This document shows positions 18,571-27,932 of a stretch of 64,000 nucleotides of DNA, one piece after another; position 1 is the stretch's first letter; every line of letters starts with the position of its first letter. A model generated the notes under the pieces. It had not been told where the DNA came from. It made no database searches and saw nothing but the letters and a program-made list of their open reading frames with translations. The translations under genes and the position numbers were made by a program. Source of the stretch: Pseudomonas putida (GTDB lineage: Bacteria; Pseudomonadota; Gammaproteobacteria; Pseudomonadales; Pseudomonadaceae); the NCBI GenBank assembly GCA_041071465.1, contig CP163498.1:3862001-3926000 (forward strand), read 5' to 3'.

Positions 18571-20319
18571 TTAACCGAGGACGCTTTGGAGAGCCTGCTG
18601 CAGTTCTGAAACTGCTTCGTCGGCCGACCAAACAGCGTTGCTGTGCCGCCAAGCGACATAGCCATCAGGTCGAACCAGAAGCGCGCCTGCCTCGTGAATC
18701 TCACGAACCGATTGCCAATCGCAGTAGAGGTCCGCGGTCCCTTTTGCGCCTGTTACAACGGTTTTCAGGAATGGCTGGTTTAAGCTTTCTGCAGCAGCCA
18801 CCCATGCCTGGCCGGCAAGGCCCGTGATAAGCGTCATTTGCCCTTTACCCACGACATCGAGTGTAGAAATCCGGTGGCCGCTTTCGTTAACTAGCCAAGC
18901 GTGAGGAAGCTTGGCACCAGGGCGAGTGGTAGCCTGCAGGTACAGTTCTTTGTCACGAGCCCAGAGTTCAACACCATCCCTAGGATCAGCTTTAACGGCA
19001 GAGGACACGTAGCGCTGGTTCAGCTCGACACCTTGAGCGTTGAATTCGCGACTCTTGATTTCCAGCGCCTTCTGCAGGTTCATGCGAACTTCCACACCAG
19101 CCGGGCTGGGGTCACGCATGCGATCAAGCAGCTTGGCGATGGTGTCCACGCCATTGCCAAAGTTGAAGCACTCTTTCAGCAGGGCATAGTCCTTACGCGA
19201 CTGGTTGGCACGTGCCACGATCTGCTTGCCCACGGGAGCACGCTCTGCGGTGTAGCTTTCCAGCAGATTCGGATCGGCAAAGCCTTTAAGAACGTAAGCC
19301 AGCTTCCAGGCAAGGTTGAAGCCATCCTGCATACAGGTGTTGGAGCCCAGGCCGCTTGATGGTGGGTGACGGTGAACAGCGTCGCCAGCACAGAACACTC
19401 GGCCACGGGAGTACTCGGTGGCATGTGCTTGGTTTACATACCAGGTCGACATGCGTTCGATCTGAACTTCCAGCTTGGGATCACCGACCAAAAGACGAAT
19501 CTTGTCTAGTACCACTTCTGGGGATAGATCCGGAGCGCCTTTGGTTATGTCGAAGCCCCAACCCGCAATCCACTGATCCCACGGACGGATGGCGCGCAAC
19601 AAACCCATGCCGATCTCACCGAAACCAGCTTCTGGAGTAGCGATCCACTGCAGGATACTTGGACGGTGTTCTACGTACTTGCTCAGGTCTGCGTTGAAAA
19701 TGACGTAAGCGGTTCCAGCCCTTGCCATCTCGCCTACGATCGGTAGGTCGATTTCTTTGGCTACTTTGGAGTTGGCTCCATCGGCGCCCACCAGATACTT
19801 CGCTCGGACCTCGTATTCGATACCGGTCAGAACGTCCTTCATGCGAGCAGTTACACCTTCGGCATCCTGCTTATGGCTCAAGTATTCGGTGTTGAAGCTC
19901 ACTTGAGCACCGCGTGCTGCAGCATGCTTGAGCAGGATAGACTCCATTTCAGGCTGGATGAGATCCAGCATGGTGCATGGACTGCCCTGGACGTAGTCGC
20001 CCTTGCGTTTGTCGCCAGTGCCCCAGGTGCGCATACGTGCGATTTCTTCACCTGCCAAACTGGTGGTGAACAGCGTATCGCCCATCTGATCCCAGGGCGT
20101 GGCCGCTCTCACCACCTCCTCTTCCAACCCAAGGTCACGCACGACCTCCATGGCACGCTGGTTCGTGATGTGAGCGCGCGGCGAGTTTGCCAGCCAGTTG
20201 AACATGGTGACCATTTTTACCCGCACACCGTAGGTGGCGAGTGCTAGGGCAGTGGTCGCACCAGCAGGGCCAGTGCCGATCACCAAAACATCGGTGTCAA
20301 AGCTATTGGAGGTAGTCAT
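18571..20319 (-). CDS. FAD-dependent aromatic hydroxylase (MhpA/HbpA/TfdB type)
   Basis: This 582-residue class A flavoprotein monooxygenase has an N-terminal GTGPAGATT dinucleotide-binding motif, the FAD/NADPH motif GADGANSK and the FAD-ribityl motif CAGDAVHRHPP followed by GLGSNTCMQDGFNLAWKL. It ends in a thioredoxin-like C-terminal domain. The closest relatives I recognise are 2-hydroxybiphenyl 3-monooxygenase, MhpA and chlorophenol hydroxylases, which add an ortho hydroxyl to a phenol to give a catechol. It would supply the substrate of MhpB. It is a single-gene unit with its own terminator and an operator motif 260 bases upstream. GGAGAAT before the ATG supports the start. The exact phenolic substrate is unknown. 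Confidence 0.85.
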   Translation of the reverse strand: MTTSNSFDTDVLVIGTGPAGATTALALATYGVRVKMVTMFNWLANSPRAHITNQRAMEVVRDLGLEEEVVRAATPWDQMGDTLFTTSLAGEEIARMRTWGTGDKRKGDYVQGSPCTMLDLIQPEMESILLKHAAARGAQVSFNTEYLSHKQDAEGVTARMKDVLTGIEYEVRAKYLVGADGANSKVAKEIDLPIVGEMARAGTAYVIFNADLSKYVEHRPSILQWIATPEAGFGEIGMGLLRAIRPWDQWIAGWGFDITKGAPDLSPEVVLDKIRLLVGDPKLEVQIERMSTWYVNQAHATEYSRGRVFCAGDAVHRHPPSSGLGSNTCMQDGFNLAWKLAYVLKGFADPNLLESYTAERAPVGKQIVARANQSRKDYALLKECFNFGNGVDTIAKLLDRMRDPSPAGVEVRMNLQKALEIKSREFNAQGVELNQRYVSSAVKADPRDGVELWARDKELYLQATTRPGAKLPHAWLVNESGHRISTLDVVGKGQMTLITGLAGQAWVAAAESLNQPFLKTVVTGAKGTADLYCDWQSVREIHEAGALLVRPDGYVAWRHSNAVWSADEAVSELQQALQSVLG

Positions 20320-20579
20320 TTTCTTATTCTCCAGGCGTTACAAAGGTCGTTTCGAGCTCGCAAAGGCTCGGATCAGTTTTGGTGCTGGAAACCGGAACGC
20401 CGACGAACTAGGCGTCAGGTAGTGCCAGCTTTTAAGGACGAACGTCAGAACGCTGCGACTTAGAGTGCGCGTATGTGATGAGGGGCTGCTGCATGGGACC
20501 TCCGGATATTTATTGTTCTTTAGGTTCAGGGCAATCAGGTCAACGCAAAGTGCGAGGAGTAGCCTGCCGCCAACCCATG

Positions 20580-20599
20580 CTTGCATGCCAGCATGCAAG
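20580..20599. promoter_or_regulatory. Operator motif upstream of the aromatic hydroxylase gene
   Basis: This is the most perfect copy of a motif found four times in the island: CTTGCATGC-CA-GCATGCAAG. The symmetry extends outward to a 12-base inverted repeat with a two-base centre (20577-20602). It lies about 260 bases upstream of the hydroxylase start, with no gene between. The other copies are at 35341, 35456 and 39073. Short palindromes of this kind suit dimeric GntR/FCD regulators. Confidence 0.65.
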
Positions 20600-20692
20600 C
20601 ATGGCGTAGACAACGAGGCCGAAGCTGCATTTCGTCAGCCTCTCTAGTGCCTGCTTTTGCCCATCCCCTGGGGGCACTCAGCGCGCAAGCAG

Positions 20693-21934
20693 TTAAGTTT
20701 TTTCAACCGCTTCAATTTCTTCTCTTTCTGATATGGGGCGACAAGTAGCTATCATACCTACCAGAGCAATGAGGGCCGCAGCTAGGCAGAAACTCATCAA
20801 CAGCAACGCTGCACTCAAGGCCGGCATCAGCTCGTAGAACCAAGGAAGAGTCACACTAATCCCTGCGGAGAAAAGCATTTGAACAGTCCGGAGGAGTCCT
20901 GAGGCGGTGCCTCTATCCTCCGTTGCCGTTGAAAGTGCACTGTGGGTTGCTGCTGGGGATACCAATCCAAAAAAATAGATCGTTAGGCTGGTAAATACGA
21001 CAAGCATGGTTAACGAAATTTCGCCGAGCGTTCTCTGCAGTACGAGTGCTGCGATGCTAATCAGTAAGCCTGAACAGCCGATCACCATGACCCTTCTGTC
21101 GGTCCAGCCTCGACGGTTCAAGGCAGCGGTGGTCAAGGAGCCAAAAAACGCGGCACCTGAGATGAGAGAAATAAGCAATGAAAATTGAAGCCCCGTTACA
21201 GAGTAATCACCGTAAAAAATTTTTGGCGAAGCCGTGATGAATACGAACATGATGGTAAAGCAAGCGGCATAGATGATTGATGAGCAGGAAAAAACCAGGT
21301 TCTTCAAAAATGCCGCGCATCGAATGACTGCTGAGGTGAACGAGATTTGCTTACGCAGGGTCGGTATAAGTGTTTCTTTATAGGTTAAACAGAGCCCAAG
21401 CCAAATGGCGGCCCCCGCCAGCGCCTGTACCAGGTGAACCGTACGCCAGGACCAGAAATCAGTGATCACGCCGCCAAGCAATGGCGCGATCAATGGTCCG
21501 AGACCCACAACCGCCGTCAAGCTGGCTATATGGGTGCGTGCTGTCTGTTCTGGAAGACTCTCTCTGACAATCGAGAACGGAAGGGCAACACATGCACCGG
21601 CAGCGGCACCCTGGAAAGCTCTAGCCACAAGCAGAGCCGTGAAGTCACTGGAGTGTGAACAGGCTAAAGCTGCGAGGCTGTAGCATAATAGGCTGACTAG
21701 TAGCGTGATGCGACGACCGAAGCGATCAGCGATCAGCCCGCTGACAAGAGGTGTTGAGCAGAACCCAGCGAGGAATATCGCCAAGGTCAACGAGCCTTTT
21801 CCCCCTTGCACACCCAGTTCATGCTCCAAGTTAGGAATCCCAGGCAAGGACATGTCAATTGACATTGGGCCAAGCGCGCAGATCGCACCAAACAGAAAAG
21901 TAAACCAGATCCCTAGTGTGCTGCGACCTGTCAT
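20693..21934 (-). CDS. MFS transporter, Bcr/CflA-type drug efflux
   Basis: A 413-residue twelve-helix permease. The first loop holds SGLIADRFGRRITLL, the MFS signature between helices 2 and 3. The early ICALGPMSIDMSLPGIPNL and helix-4 RAFQGAAAGA motifs are those of the Bcr/CflA DHA1 subfamily, which exports drugs or metabolites by proton antiport. The ATG at 21934 has AGGAG six bases upstream, better than the TTG six bases earlier. It lies between the porin and the hydroxylase on the same strand and could export a toxic pathway compound. Confidence 0.8.
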   Translation of the reverse strand: MTGRSTLGIWFTFLFGAICALGPMSIDMSLPGIPNLEHELGVQGGKGSLTLAIFLAGFCSTPLVSGLIADRFGRRITLLVSLLCYSLAALACSHSSDFTALLVARAFQGAAAGACVALPFSIVRESLPEQTARTHIASLTAVVGLGPLIAPLLGGVITDFWSWRTVHLVQALAGAAIWLGLCLTYKETLIPTLRKQISFTSAVIRCAAFLKNLVFSCSSIIYAACFTIMFVFITASPKIFYGDYSVTGLQFSLLISLISGAAFFGSLTTAALNRRGWTDRRVMVIGCSGLLISIAALVLQRTLGEISLTMLVVFTSLTIYFFGLVSPAATHSALSTATEDRGTASGLLRTVQMLFSAGISVTLPWFYELMPALSAALLLMSFCLAAALIALVGMIATCRPISEREEIEAVEKT

Positions 21935-21996
21935 GCTCAACTCCTATGTCGTCACTCTTTTTCTTCCCCGGATTGAAACGGCACTAGCGCGTCGTT

Positions 21997-23265
21997 TCAC
22001 CACAAAGCAAATGTGTAGTCGACGTTCACTCGCAGCTCATTGTCATCACGGTGAGTAGCGCCAGGACCGAAATCATTTCGATACCAAGCGTGCCTTACTC
22101 GGAGTGCCACATCTTTGAAGGTACCGCTCTGGATGACATAGGAAAGCTCGACGTCTTTTTCCGACTCTTTGAGATTGCCGCCGCCAAGGTTCGGAAGATC
22201 AATGTTGTCCCCGCTGACGTAACGCAACATGCCCTTCAGTCCTGGGACGCCAACCCCAGCGAAGTCATAGTCGTACTTGACCTGCCAGCTTCTCTCTTTA
22301 GGGTTTAGGAACTCCGAGCTTAGGGTGCCTTCGGTTATCACCAGAGGCTCAGTACCAAAGAGATAGGGCATAGCGGTATCGCCGGTCAGCTGCATGAAGC
22401 CAACGCCGAGACGATGCACGCCGAGCTGGTAGGTCATCATCAATGCAGTATTGCGGTTGTCTACCTGCCCAGCTTTTGCGGATCCATTGTCTTTGGAGTC
22501 ATAGAAGCGGAAGTCGGAAGTGAGCCGTCCTGAACCCAGCTCACGGGTGTCGACGAAACCGAGGTAGTTCTTGTCGTAGATGTCTTCCAGCTCTGCGTAG
22601 TAGTACTTGAGGGTTAGGTTTTTGGACCAGGCGTAATCGCCGCCCAAGAAATAGAAGGCATCAGACTCCGCAGCTCCGTTGAAACGTCCGTTCGGCGCTG
22701 AAACTCGCATCTTTTGGTAATCAGTTGAATCTCGTAGGTTGATTCGGTCCAACCACCCCGCGTGCAGTGACAAATTGCTGATGTCTTGCGAGCGCAGGTA
22801 GGTCCCGCGGAAAGTCTGTGGCAGCAGCCGTGTTGGACTTGCGAATGCGATCGGCAAGAACGTACTCACAGTGCCGTACTGCAGCTCGGTTTTGGAAACT
22901 TTGATCTTCGCTGTGAGCCCTAGCTCGGAGTAATCCTTAGCGGGCTCCCTGGTGGCGGCAGAGAACGGCAAGAGGCCAGTGCCTACCCGGTCTGGTGAGG
23001 AGTCCAGGCGCAAACCCATCATGGCTTGAGCATCCAATCCAAAGCCGACCACGCCCTCGGTGAAGCCCGAGTTGAAATTGACGATGAAGCCTTGGGCCCA
23101 CTCTCGCGCCGCAGCTTGCGGCGTCTGGTTGATGTAATTGCGATCGAAGTAATAGTTGCGCAGCGTTACCTTAGCTTTCGAATCTTCCACGAACCCGGCT
23201 GCCTGGAGTGAAGCAGCATGCATAGCCAGCAGCCCGGCGAATGCAATAGTTGTTGATTTGCTCAT
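21997..23265 (-). CDS. OprD-family outer-membrane porin
   Basis: From the ATG at 23265 the product starts MSKSTTIAFAGLLAMHAASL, a clear signal peptide, and continues GFVEDSKAKVTLRNYYFDRN, the characteristic first strand of OprD/OpdK-type porins. The protein has 422 residues and ends in a terminal aromatic-rich strand (VNVDYTFALW). Such porins take up specific organic acids, often aromatic ones (BenF, PhaK, OpdK). It follows the MhpT-like permease by about 40 bases, so outer- and inner-membrane uptake of the same aromatic acid is probable. Confidence 0.85.
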   Translation of the reverse strand: MSKSTTIAFAGLLAMHAASLQAAGFVEDSKAKVTLRNYYFDRNYINQTPQAAAREWAQGFIVNFNSGFTEGVVGFGLDAQAMMGLRLDSSPDRVGTGLLPFSAATREPAKDYSELGLTAKIKVSKTELQYGTVSTFLPIAFASPTRLLPQTFRGTYLRSQDISNLSLHAGWLDRINLRDSTDYQKMRVSAPNGRFNGAAESDAFYFLGGDYAWSKNLTLKYYYAELEDIYDKNYLGFVDTRELGSGRLTSDFRFYDSKDNGSAKAGQVDNRNTALMMTYQLGVHRLGVGFMQLTGDTAMPYLFGTEPLVITEGTLSSEFLNPKERSWQVKYDYDFAGVGVPGLKGMLRYVSGDNIDLPNLGGGNLKESEKDVELSYVIQSGTFKDVALRVRHAWYRNDFGPGATHRDDNELRVNVDYTFALW

Positions 23266-23306
23266 GTCGTGTCTTCTTTTTTGTTTTTGTGATGACGCAA
23301 TTTCGG

Positions 23307-24521
23307 TCAAACCGCTGAAGCACTCAGCTCAGGGCGCTTCTTCAGAGACGAGAGATAAAGCAGCGAGATAGCCGCTAGAACGATGCCCGGCGCCGAGGCC
23401 AACATTACGCCGCCCGCACCGGCCCCCAGGACCATCATTTTTCCTACGACGAGTGGTCCCGTCATGGCACCAATACGACCGACAGCGAGTGCTGCGCCGG
23501 TCCCGGTCGCCCGGCCATTGGCGGGATAGAACTGAGGAGCAAGGGCGTAGAGCACGCACTGGCCACCCGTTGTGAAGATGCCGGCCAAGAATCCTGCACC
23601 GATCATGGTAGGGAGTGAAGCCGCCACGGTCAGGCAGGCCAAGGAAATCAGAATGCCCCCATAAACCAGTGCCGACATGGCCCAGATAGGTAGGCGATCC
23701 ATGGCAACGCCGAGCATCAACGTACCCACGGCCGCTCCAAGCTGCATGGCCAATACGACGACGCTTGCCTCGCTCGGTTTGAATCCCTGTCCAATCAGGA
23801 TGCTTGGCAGCCAGTTGATCAGGATGTAGGTGACCATCAGTGTGAAGAAGAAGCTAACCCACAGGAGCAGGGTTTTCTTCAGTGCACCGCCTTCAACCAG
23901 GATGGCTTTGGTGGAGGGAACTTCGATCGTGGTGGTGGCTGCAATTGATTGCTTGTACACGTCGGGCAGGAAGAGAACCAGCAAGGGAACGATGACCAAA
24001 GGGACCACGCCGCCGACGTAGAAGACGAGCTTCCAGCCAGCCCCGAAATCCAGCAGCCCAATGGCGGCTGCCAACGCGGCCCCCAGCGGTACACCGCAGT
24101 ACATCAAGCTTACTGCCGTGCCTCGCATGCGCTCACCAGCGGCTTCAGAGGCGAGTGCGATCAGGTTGGGCAGCGATGCTCCCAACCCCACGCCTGTCAG
24201 GAGCCGGGCGAACAGCAACGCGCTGAAGCTCCAGGCAACCGTAGTGACGAGGGAGAAGATGCCGAATAGTGCAACCGAGACGATGAGTACTTTCTTCCGG
24301 CCATAGCGATCAGCAAGGCGGCCGCCAATGAAAGCGCCTGGGAGCATACCAAGTACGCCAACACTGAAGACCCAGCCCATTTCCAGCTTATCCAAGCTGT
24401 AGTCGGCAGACATGCCGTGAGCCGCGATCCCTGGGGCTTGGAGATCCAAGCCTTCCATCAATGCTACGAGGAAGCAAAGCGCGATGGTGATGAAAAGTTG
24501 TAACCGTCTGGCCAACTCCAC
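23307..24521 (-). CDS. mhpT: Aromatic acid:H+ symporter, MhpT-like
   Basis: The 404-residue MFS permease has CFLVALMEGLDLQAPGIAAH in helix 1 with the AAHS-family DGLDLQ-like aspartate, the RLADRYGRKK loop motif, and LPNLIALASEAAGERMRGTA. These segments align closely with E. coli MhpT, the 3-(3-hydroxyphenyl)propionate transporter. It would import the aromatic acid with protons. The frame begins at a GTG with a weak ribosome site, so the exact start is uncertain. The gene heads a probable operon with the porin and the Bcr-type MFS gene. Confidence 0.85.
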   Translation of the reverse strand: MELARRLQLFITIALCFLVALMEGLDLQAPGIAAHGMSADYSLDKLEMGWVFSVGVLGMLPGAFIGGRLADRYGRKKVLIVSVALFGIFSLVTTVAWSFSALLFARLLTGVGLGASLPNLIALASEAAGERMRGTAVSLMYCGVPLGAALAAAIGLLDFGAGWKLVFYVGGVVPLVIVPLLVLFLPDVYKQSIAATTTIEVPSTKAILVEGGALKKTLLLWVSFFFTLMVTYILINWLPSILIGQGFKPSEASVVVLAMQLGAAVGTLMLGVAMDRLPIWAMSALVYGGILISLACLTVAASLPTMIGAGFLAGIFTTGGQCVLYALAPQFYPANGRATGTGAALAVGRIGAMTGPLVVGKMMVLGAGAGGVMLASAPGIVLAAISLLYLSSLKKRPELSASAV

Positions 24522-24705
24522 CCCTCAGCACACAGACCAGCTCGGACAAGAACGGGTGGAAAACAAAGCCTTGCCCGCAGGTATACCCATTGAATAAGCC
24601 TGTATCTGACGTAGGTCATGCAGAGCCTGCCAGCGGGTCGCAATCGACGATGGCTTCATTGTATACTTCGGCTCCGCATACCCCTTGAGCTACAGGAACA
24701 TCAGC

Positions 24706-24750
24706 ATGACTGTACTCCAAACGATCTACTGGCAGCCTACGCCGCCTTAG
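24706..24750 (+). CDS. Possible 14-residue leader peptide ending Pro-Pro-stop
   Basis: A short frame MTVLQTIYWQPTPP begins at an ATG eight bases after AGGAAC and ends in TAG, about 170 bases upstream of the SulP gene and on the same strand. A Pro-Pro before the stop codon slows termination, and such endings occur in regulatory leader peptides. The frame after the TAG stays open for another 36 codons. This could be chance; no attenuator hairpin is obvious to me. Confidence 0.3.
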   Translation: MTVLQTIYWQPTPP

Positions 24751-24922
24751 CGCTACGCCCCCTCGCAACAACCTGCTTCCGCTAGCCTCGCTCGCGGGTG
24801 CTCACTGCTGTACGCCTGGTTTTACACCTTAAGCACACAGCAAAAAATCCTCAAAATTTGAATTTGTATCGATTCGCTCGCCACTCCCTTGGCGTGCGCG
24901 ATGCTTTGCCTTGGATATTTAT

Positions 24923-26410
24923 ATGCTGCAAAAACTTAGACAAACGTGGTTTTCCAACGTCCGTGCCGACGTGCTCGCGGGGCTGGTGGTCGCACTCGCG
25001 CTGATCCCGGAAGCCATCGCCTTTTCCATCATCGCCGGGGTAGATCCCAAAGTCGGTCTCTACGCCTCCTTCTGTATCTGTGCTGTCATCGCCTTTGTCG
25101 GCGGGCGCCCCGGAATGATCTCGGCGGCGACAGGCGCCATGGCACTGCTGATGGTTACGCTGGTAAAAGAGCATGGACTCCAGTACCTGCTGGCCGCGAC
25201 GCTACTATGTGGCGTACTTCAAATCCTTGCCGGCTACCTGAAGCTCGGCTCGTTGATGCGCTTTGTTTCACGCTCGGTAGTCACCGGCTTCGTAAACGCA
25301 TTAGCGATTCTGATTTTTATGGCGCAATTGCCTGAGCTGACCAATGTCACCTGGCATGTCTATGCCATGACCGCTGCGGGCCTGGGAATCATCTACCTGT
25401 TCCCGTATGTACCGAAAATCGGCAAGGTGATTCCCTCTCCATTGGTGTGCATTCTGACGCTGACTGCCATCGCCATTTACCTCGGTTTGGATATCCGCAC
25501 CGTCGGTGACATGGGCCAACTGCCTGATACGCTCCCGATCTTCCTCTGGCCTGAAGTTCCGCTGAATTTTGAAACCCTGCGCATCATTTTCCCGTACTCG
25601 GCTGCGTTGGCAGTAGTGGGTCTACTCGAATCAATGATGACCGCGACCATCGTCGACGACCTTACCGACACCACCAGCAACAAAAACCGCGAGTGCAAAG
25701 GCCAGGGTGTGGCCAACATCGCTGCCGGCATGCTTGGCGGCATGGCAGGTTGCGCCATGATCGGCCAGTCGATCATCAACGTGAAATCTGGTGGCCGCAC
25801 CCGTCTCTCGACATTGTGTGCCGGCGTTTTCCTGCTGCTGATGGTGGTATTTCTTGGCGAGTGGCTCTCCAAAATCCCTATGGCGGCACTCGTGGCTGTG
25901 ATGATCATGGTGTCCATCGGCACCTTTAGCTGGGATTCCTTGCGTAATCTGAAAGAGCATCCGCTGTCGACCAACCTCGTCATGGTGGCGACCGTCGTGG
26001 TCGTCGTGGCCACTCACAATCTGGCTTACGGCGTACTGGTAGGTGTGCTGCTGGCCTCCCTGTTCTTCGCAAACAAGGTCGGGCACTACCTGGATATCAA
26101 GAGCACTCTTGAAGAGACGAAATCGCATCGGACTTACCGCGTCGTGGGCCAGGTGTTCTTTAGCTCTGCGGACAAGTTCACTGAGGTTTTTGACTTCAAG
26201 GAGGCGCTCAACAAGGTCACCATCGATCTCACACAGGCGCATTTCTGGGATATCACCGCCGTCGCAGCGCTGGATAAGGTCGTGATCAAGTTCCGACGCG
26301 AAGGCGCTGAGGTTGAAGTGCTCGGTCTCAATGAAGCCAGCGCGACAATCGTTGACCGCTTCGGCGTGCATGACAAACCCGGTGCCATCGACAAGCTCAT
26401 GAGCCACTAA
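24923..26410 (+). CDS. SulP-family anion transporter with STAS domain
   Basis: The N-terminal ~390 residues form the SulP/SLC26 membrane domain. It starts with [20 protein letters not shown], the conserved first helix and substrate-site region, and includes [21 protein letters not shown] cytoplasmic STAS domain follows ([19 protein letters not shown] ... [15 protein letters not shown]). These proteins carry sulfate, bicarbonate or other anions. I start at the ATG at 24923; a TTG 12 bases upstream is possible. The next gene, a universal stress protein, begins 11 bases after the stop, a pairing common in proteobacteria. The transported ion cannot be told from sequence. Confidence 0.88.
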   Translation: MLQKLRQTWFSNVRADVLAGLVVALALIPEAIAFSIIAGVDPKVGLYASFCICAVIAFVGGRPGMISAATGAMALLMVTLVKEHGLQYLLAATLLCGVLQILAGYLKLGSLMRFVSRSVVTGFVNALAILIFMAQLPELTNVTWHVYAMTAAGLGIIYLFPYVPKIGKVIPSPLVCILTLTAIAIYLGLDIRTVGDMGQLPDTLPIFLWPEVPLNFETLRIIFPYSAALAVVGLLESMMTATIVDDLTDTTSNKNRECKGQGVANIAAGMLGGMAGCAMIGQSIINVKSGGRTRLSTLCAGVFLLLMVVFLGEWLSKIPMAALVAVMIMVSIGTFSWDSLRNLKEHPLSTNLVMVATVVVVVATHNLAYGVLVGVLLASLFFANKVGHYLDIKSTLEETKSHRTYRVVGQVFFSSADKFTEVFDFKEALNKVTIDLTQAHFWDITAVAALDKVVIKFRREGAEVEVLGLNEASATIVDRFGVHDKPGAIDKLMSH

Positions 26411-26421
26411 GGAGAACGACA

Positions 26422-27273
26422 ATGACCCGCGTAATGGCATGCATTGATAACTCACAATCCTCATTGGCGGTCTGCGATTACGCAGCATGGGCCTCGCAAC
26501 GACTCAGCGCTCCCCTGACCTTGCTTCATGTGCTGGATAAGGAGAAATATCCTGCATCCGCTGACCTCAGCGGCAATATCGGTCTCGGTAGCAGAGAACA
26601 TCTGCTGGAAGAGTTGGCCATGCTGGATGCGCAGCGGGCAAAACTGGCGTTGGAGCATGGGCAGCACATGCTTGAAAAAGCTCGCGAGCGAACAGTTCAC
26701 TCTGGCGCCATGTCACCTGATATGAAGCAGCGCCATGGCCATCTCGTCGAGAGCCTGAGCGATCTCCAAGACGATATTCGGTTACTGGTGATTGGAAGAG
26801 TCGGTGAGGACAGCACGCGCAGTGCCCAAAGTCTTGGCAGCCAGATTGAAGCGATAGTCCGAACTATCCACCGCCCCACCCTGATTACAACCAGCCATTT
26901 CAGGAAACCTGAAACGGTCATGGTGGCATTTGACGGCAGCGCAACAGGCCACAAGACCTTACAGATGCTTGCTTCAAGCCCGCTGTGCGAAGGCCTGCCA
27001 ATTCATATCGTCATGGTTGGAACGGATTCTGAAGACAACCAGAACGCGCTGGAGAAGGCACGAACCACGCTTGCGTCTTCCGGCTCGCTGGTGCATTCCG
27101 AGATCCGCCCAGGCGAAGTAGAGTCCACACTGCATGCGTATCAGGCAGAGCACGGCATTGACCTCTTGGTCATGGGGGCGTACGGGCACTCACGCATCAG
27201 GCACTTTCTGATAGGCAGCACGACCACGACGATGCTGCGTACATCCACTGTACCCTTATTGCTGCTTCGCTGA
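26422..27273 (+). CDS. Universal stress protein, tandem UspA domains
   Basis: The 283-residue protein holds two UspA folds. The first begins VMACIDNSQSSLAVCDYAAW. The second starts VMVAFDGSATGHKTL and ends with LVMGAYGHSRIRHFLIGSTT, the G-x2-G-x9-G(S/T) ATP-binding signature. Only the second domain has the complete nucleotide-binding motif. It is preceded by AAGGAGAA and follows the SulP gene by 11 bases, so the pair is almost certainly one operon. It may modulate the transporter or act in general stress tolerance. Confidence 0.88.
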   Translation: MTRVMACIDNSQSSLAVCDYAAWASQRLSAPLTLLHVLDKEKYPASADLSGNIGLGSREHLLEELAMLDAQRAKLALEHGQHMLEKARERTVHSGAMSPDMKQRHGHLVESLSDLQDDIRLLVIGRVGEDSTRSAQSLGSQIEAIVRTIHRPTLITTSHFRKPETVMVAFDGSATGHKTLQMLASSPLCEGLPIHIVMVGTDSEDNQNALEKARTTLASSGSLVHSEIRPGEVESTLHAYQAEHGIDLLVMGAYGHSRIRHFLIGSTTTTMLRTSTVPLLLLR

Positions 27274-27365
27274 GCCAGTTCCACTGGCCACAGTATTTCC
27301 AGAACTGAGGAAATACCGTGGCCACCCTGGACGATGACTAACTGATCTTGCCGCTACGAGACCAC

Positions 27366-27899
27366 ATGCAACTCATAACTGAAATTGTTCACCCCGAGCT
27401 GAAATCCAAGCAGGGCAGAGTATTCCGTCGACATGCAGCTCGCGGCATCGTGATGCGGGGTGAACAGATCCTGTTGCTGTTCACCGAGCGCTATAACGAT
27501 TTCAGCTTTCCTGGAGGCGGCCTTGATGGTGACGAGGACATTGTCGCAGGCCTGAAGCGTGAGCTTGAGGAAGAGACTGGTGCTCGTGAAATACAGGTGC
27601 TCCAGCACTACGGTTACATCGAGGAGTACCGGCCCTACCAAAAGCCACAGTACGATCTGATGCACATGACCTCGCATTTTTATCAATGCGAAGTAGCGCC
27701 CCAGCTAGAGCCGGTGAGAATGGAAAGCCACGAAATCGCTAATGGTATGCGGCCTGTCTGGATCAACCTGCATGAAGCCATCGCACACAATGAAGCCGTC
27801 ATGCAGCGTCACGAGTCTTCGATGGGGCAGTCAATTCTGCGCGAAACCTACATGCTGAGAAAAGTCGCTTCCGAATTGTTGATGCCAATCAGCCTTTGA
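27366..27899 (+). CDS. Nudix hydrolase
   Basis: The 177-residue protein contains a perfect Nudix box, G-x5-E-x7-REL-x-EE-x-G, in the segment GGLDGDEDIVAGLKRELEEE at about residues 48-67. It would hydrolyse a nucleoside diphosphate linked to another moiety, using divalent metal bound by the box glutamates. I start at the ATG at 27366; the longer frame starts with TTG. It ends 17 bases before the probable left end of the IS66 element. Substrate unknown. Confidence 0.85.
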   Translation: MQLITEIVHPELKSKQGRVFRRHAARGIVMRGEQILLLFTERYNDFSFPGGGLDGDEDIVAGLKRELEEETGAREIQVLQHYGYIEEYRPYQKPQYDLMHMTSHFYQCEVAPQLEPVRMESHEIANGMRPVWINLHEAIAHNEAVMQRHESSMGQSILRETYMLRKVASELLMPISL

Positions 27900-27932
27900 G
27901 CTGACTATTTGGCGAAGTCCACTTAGCCTGCC

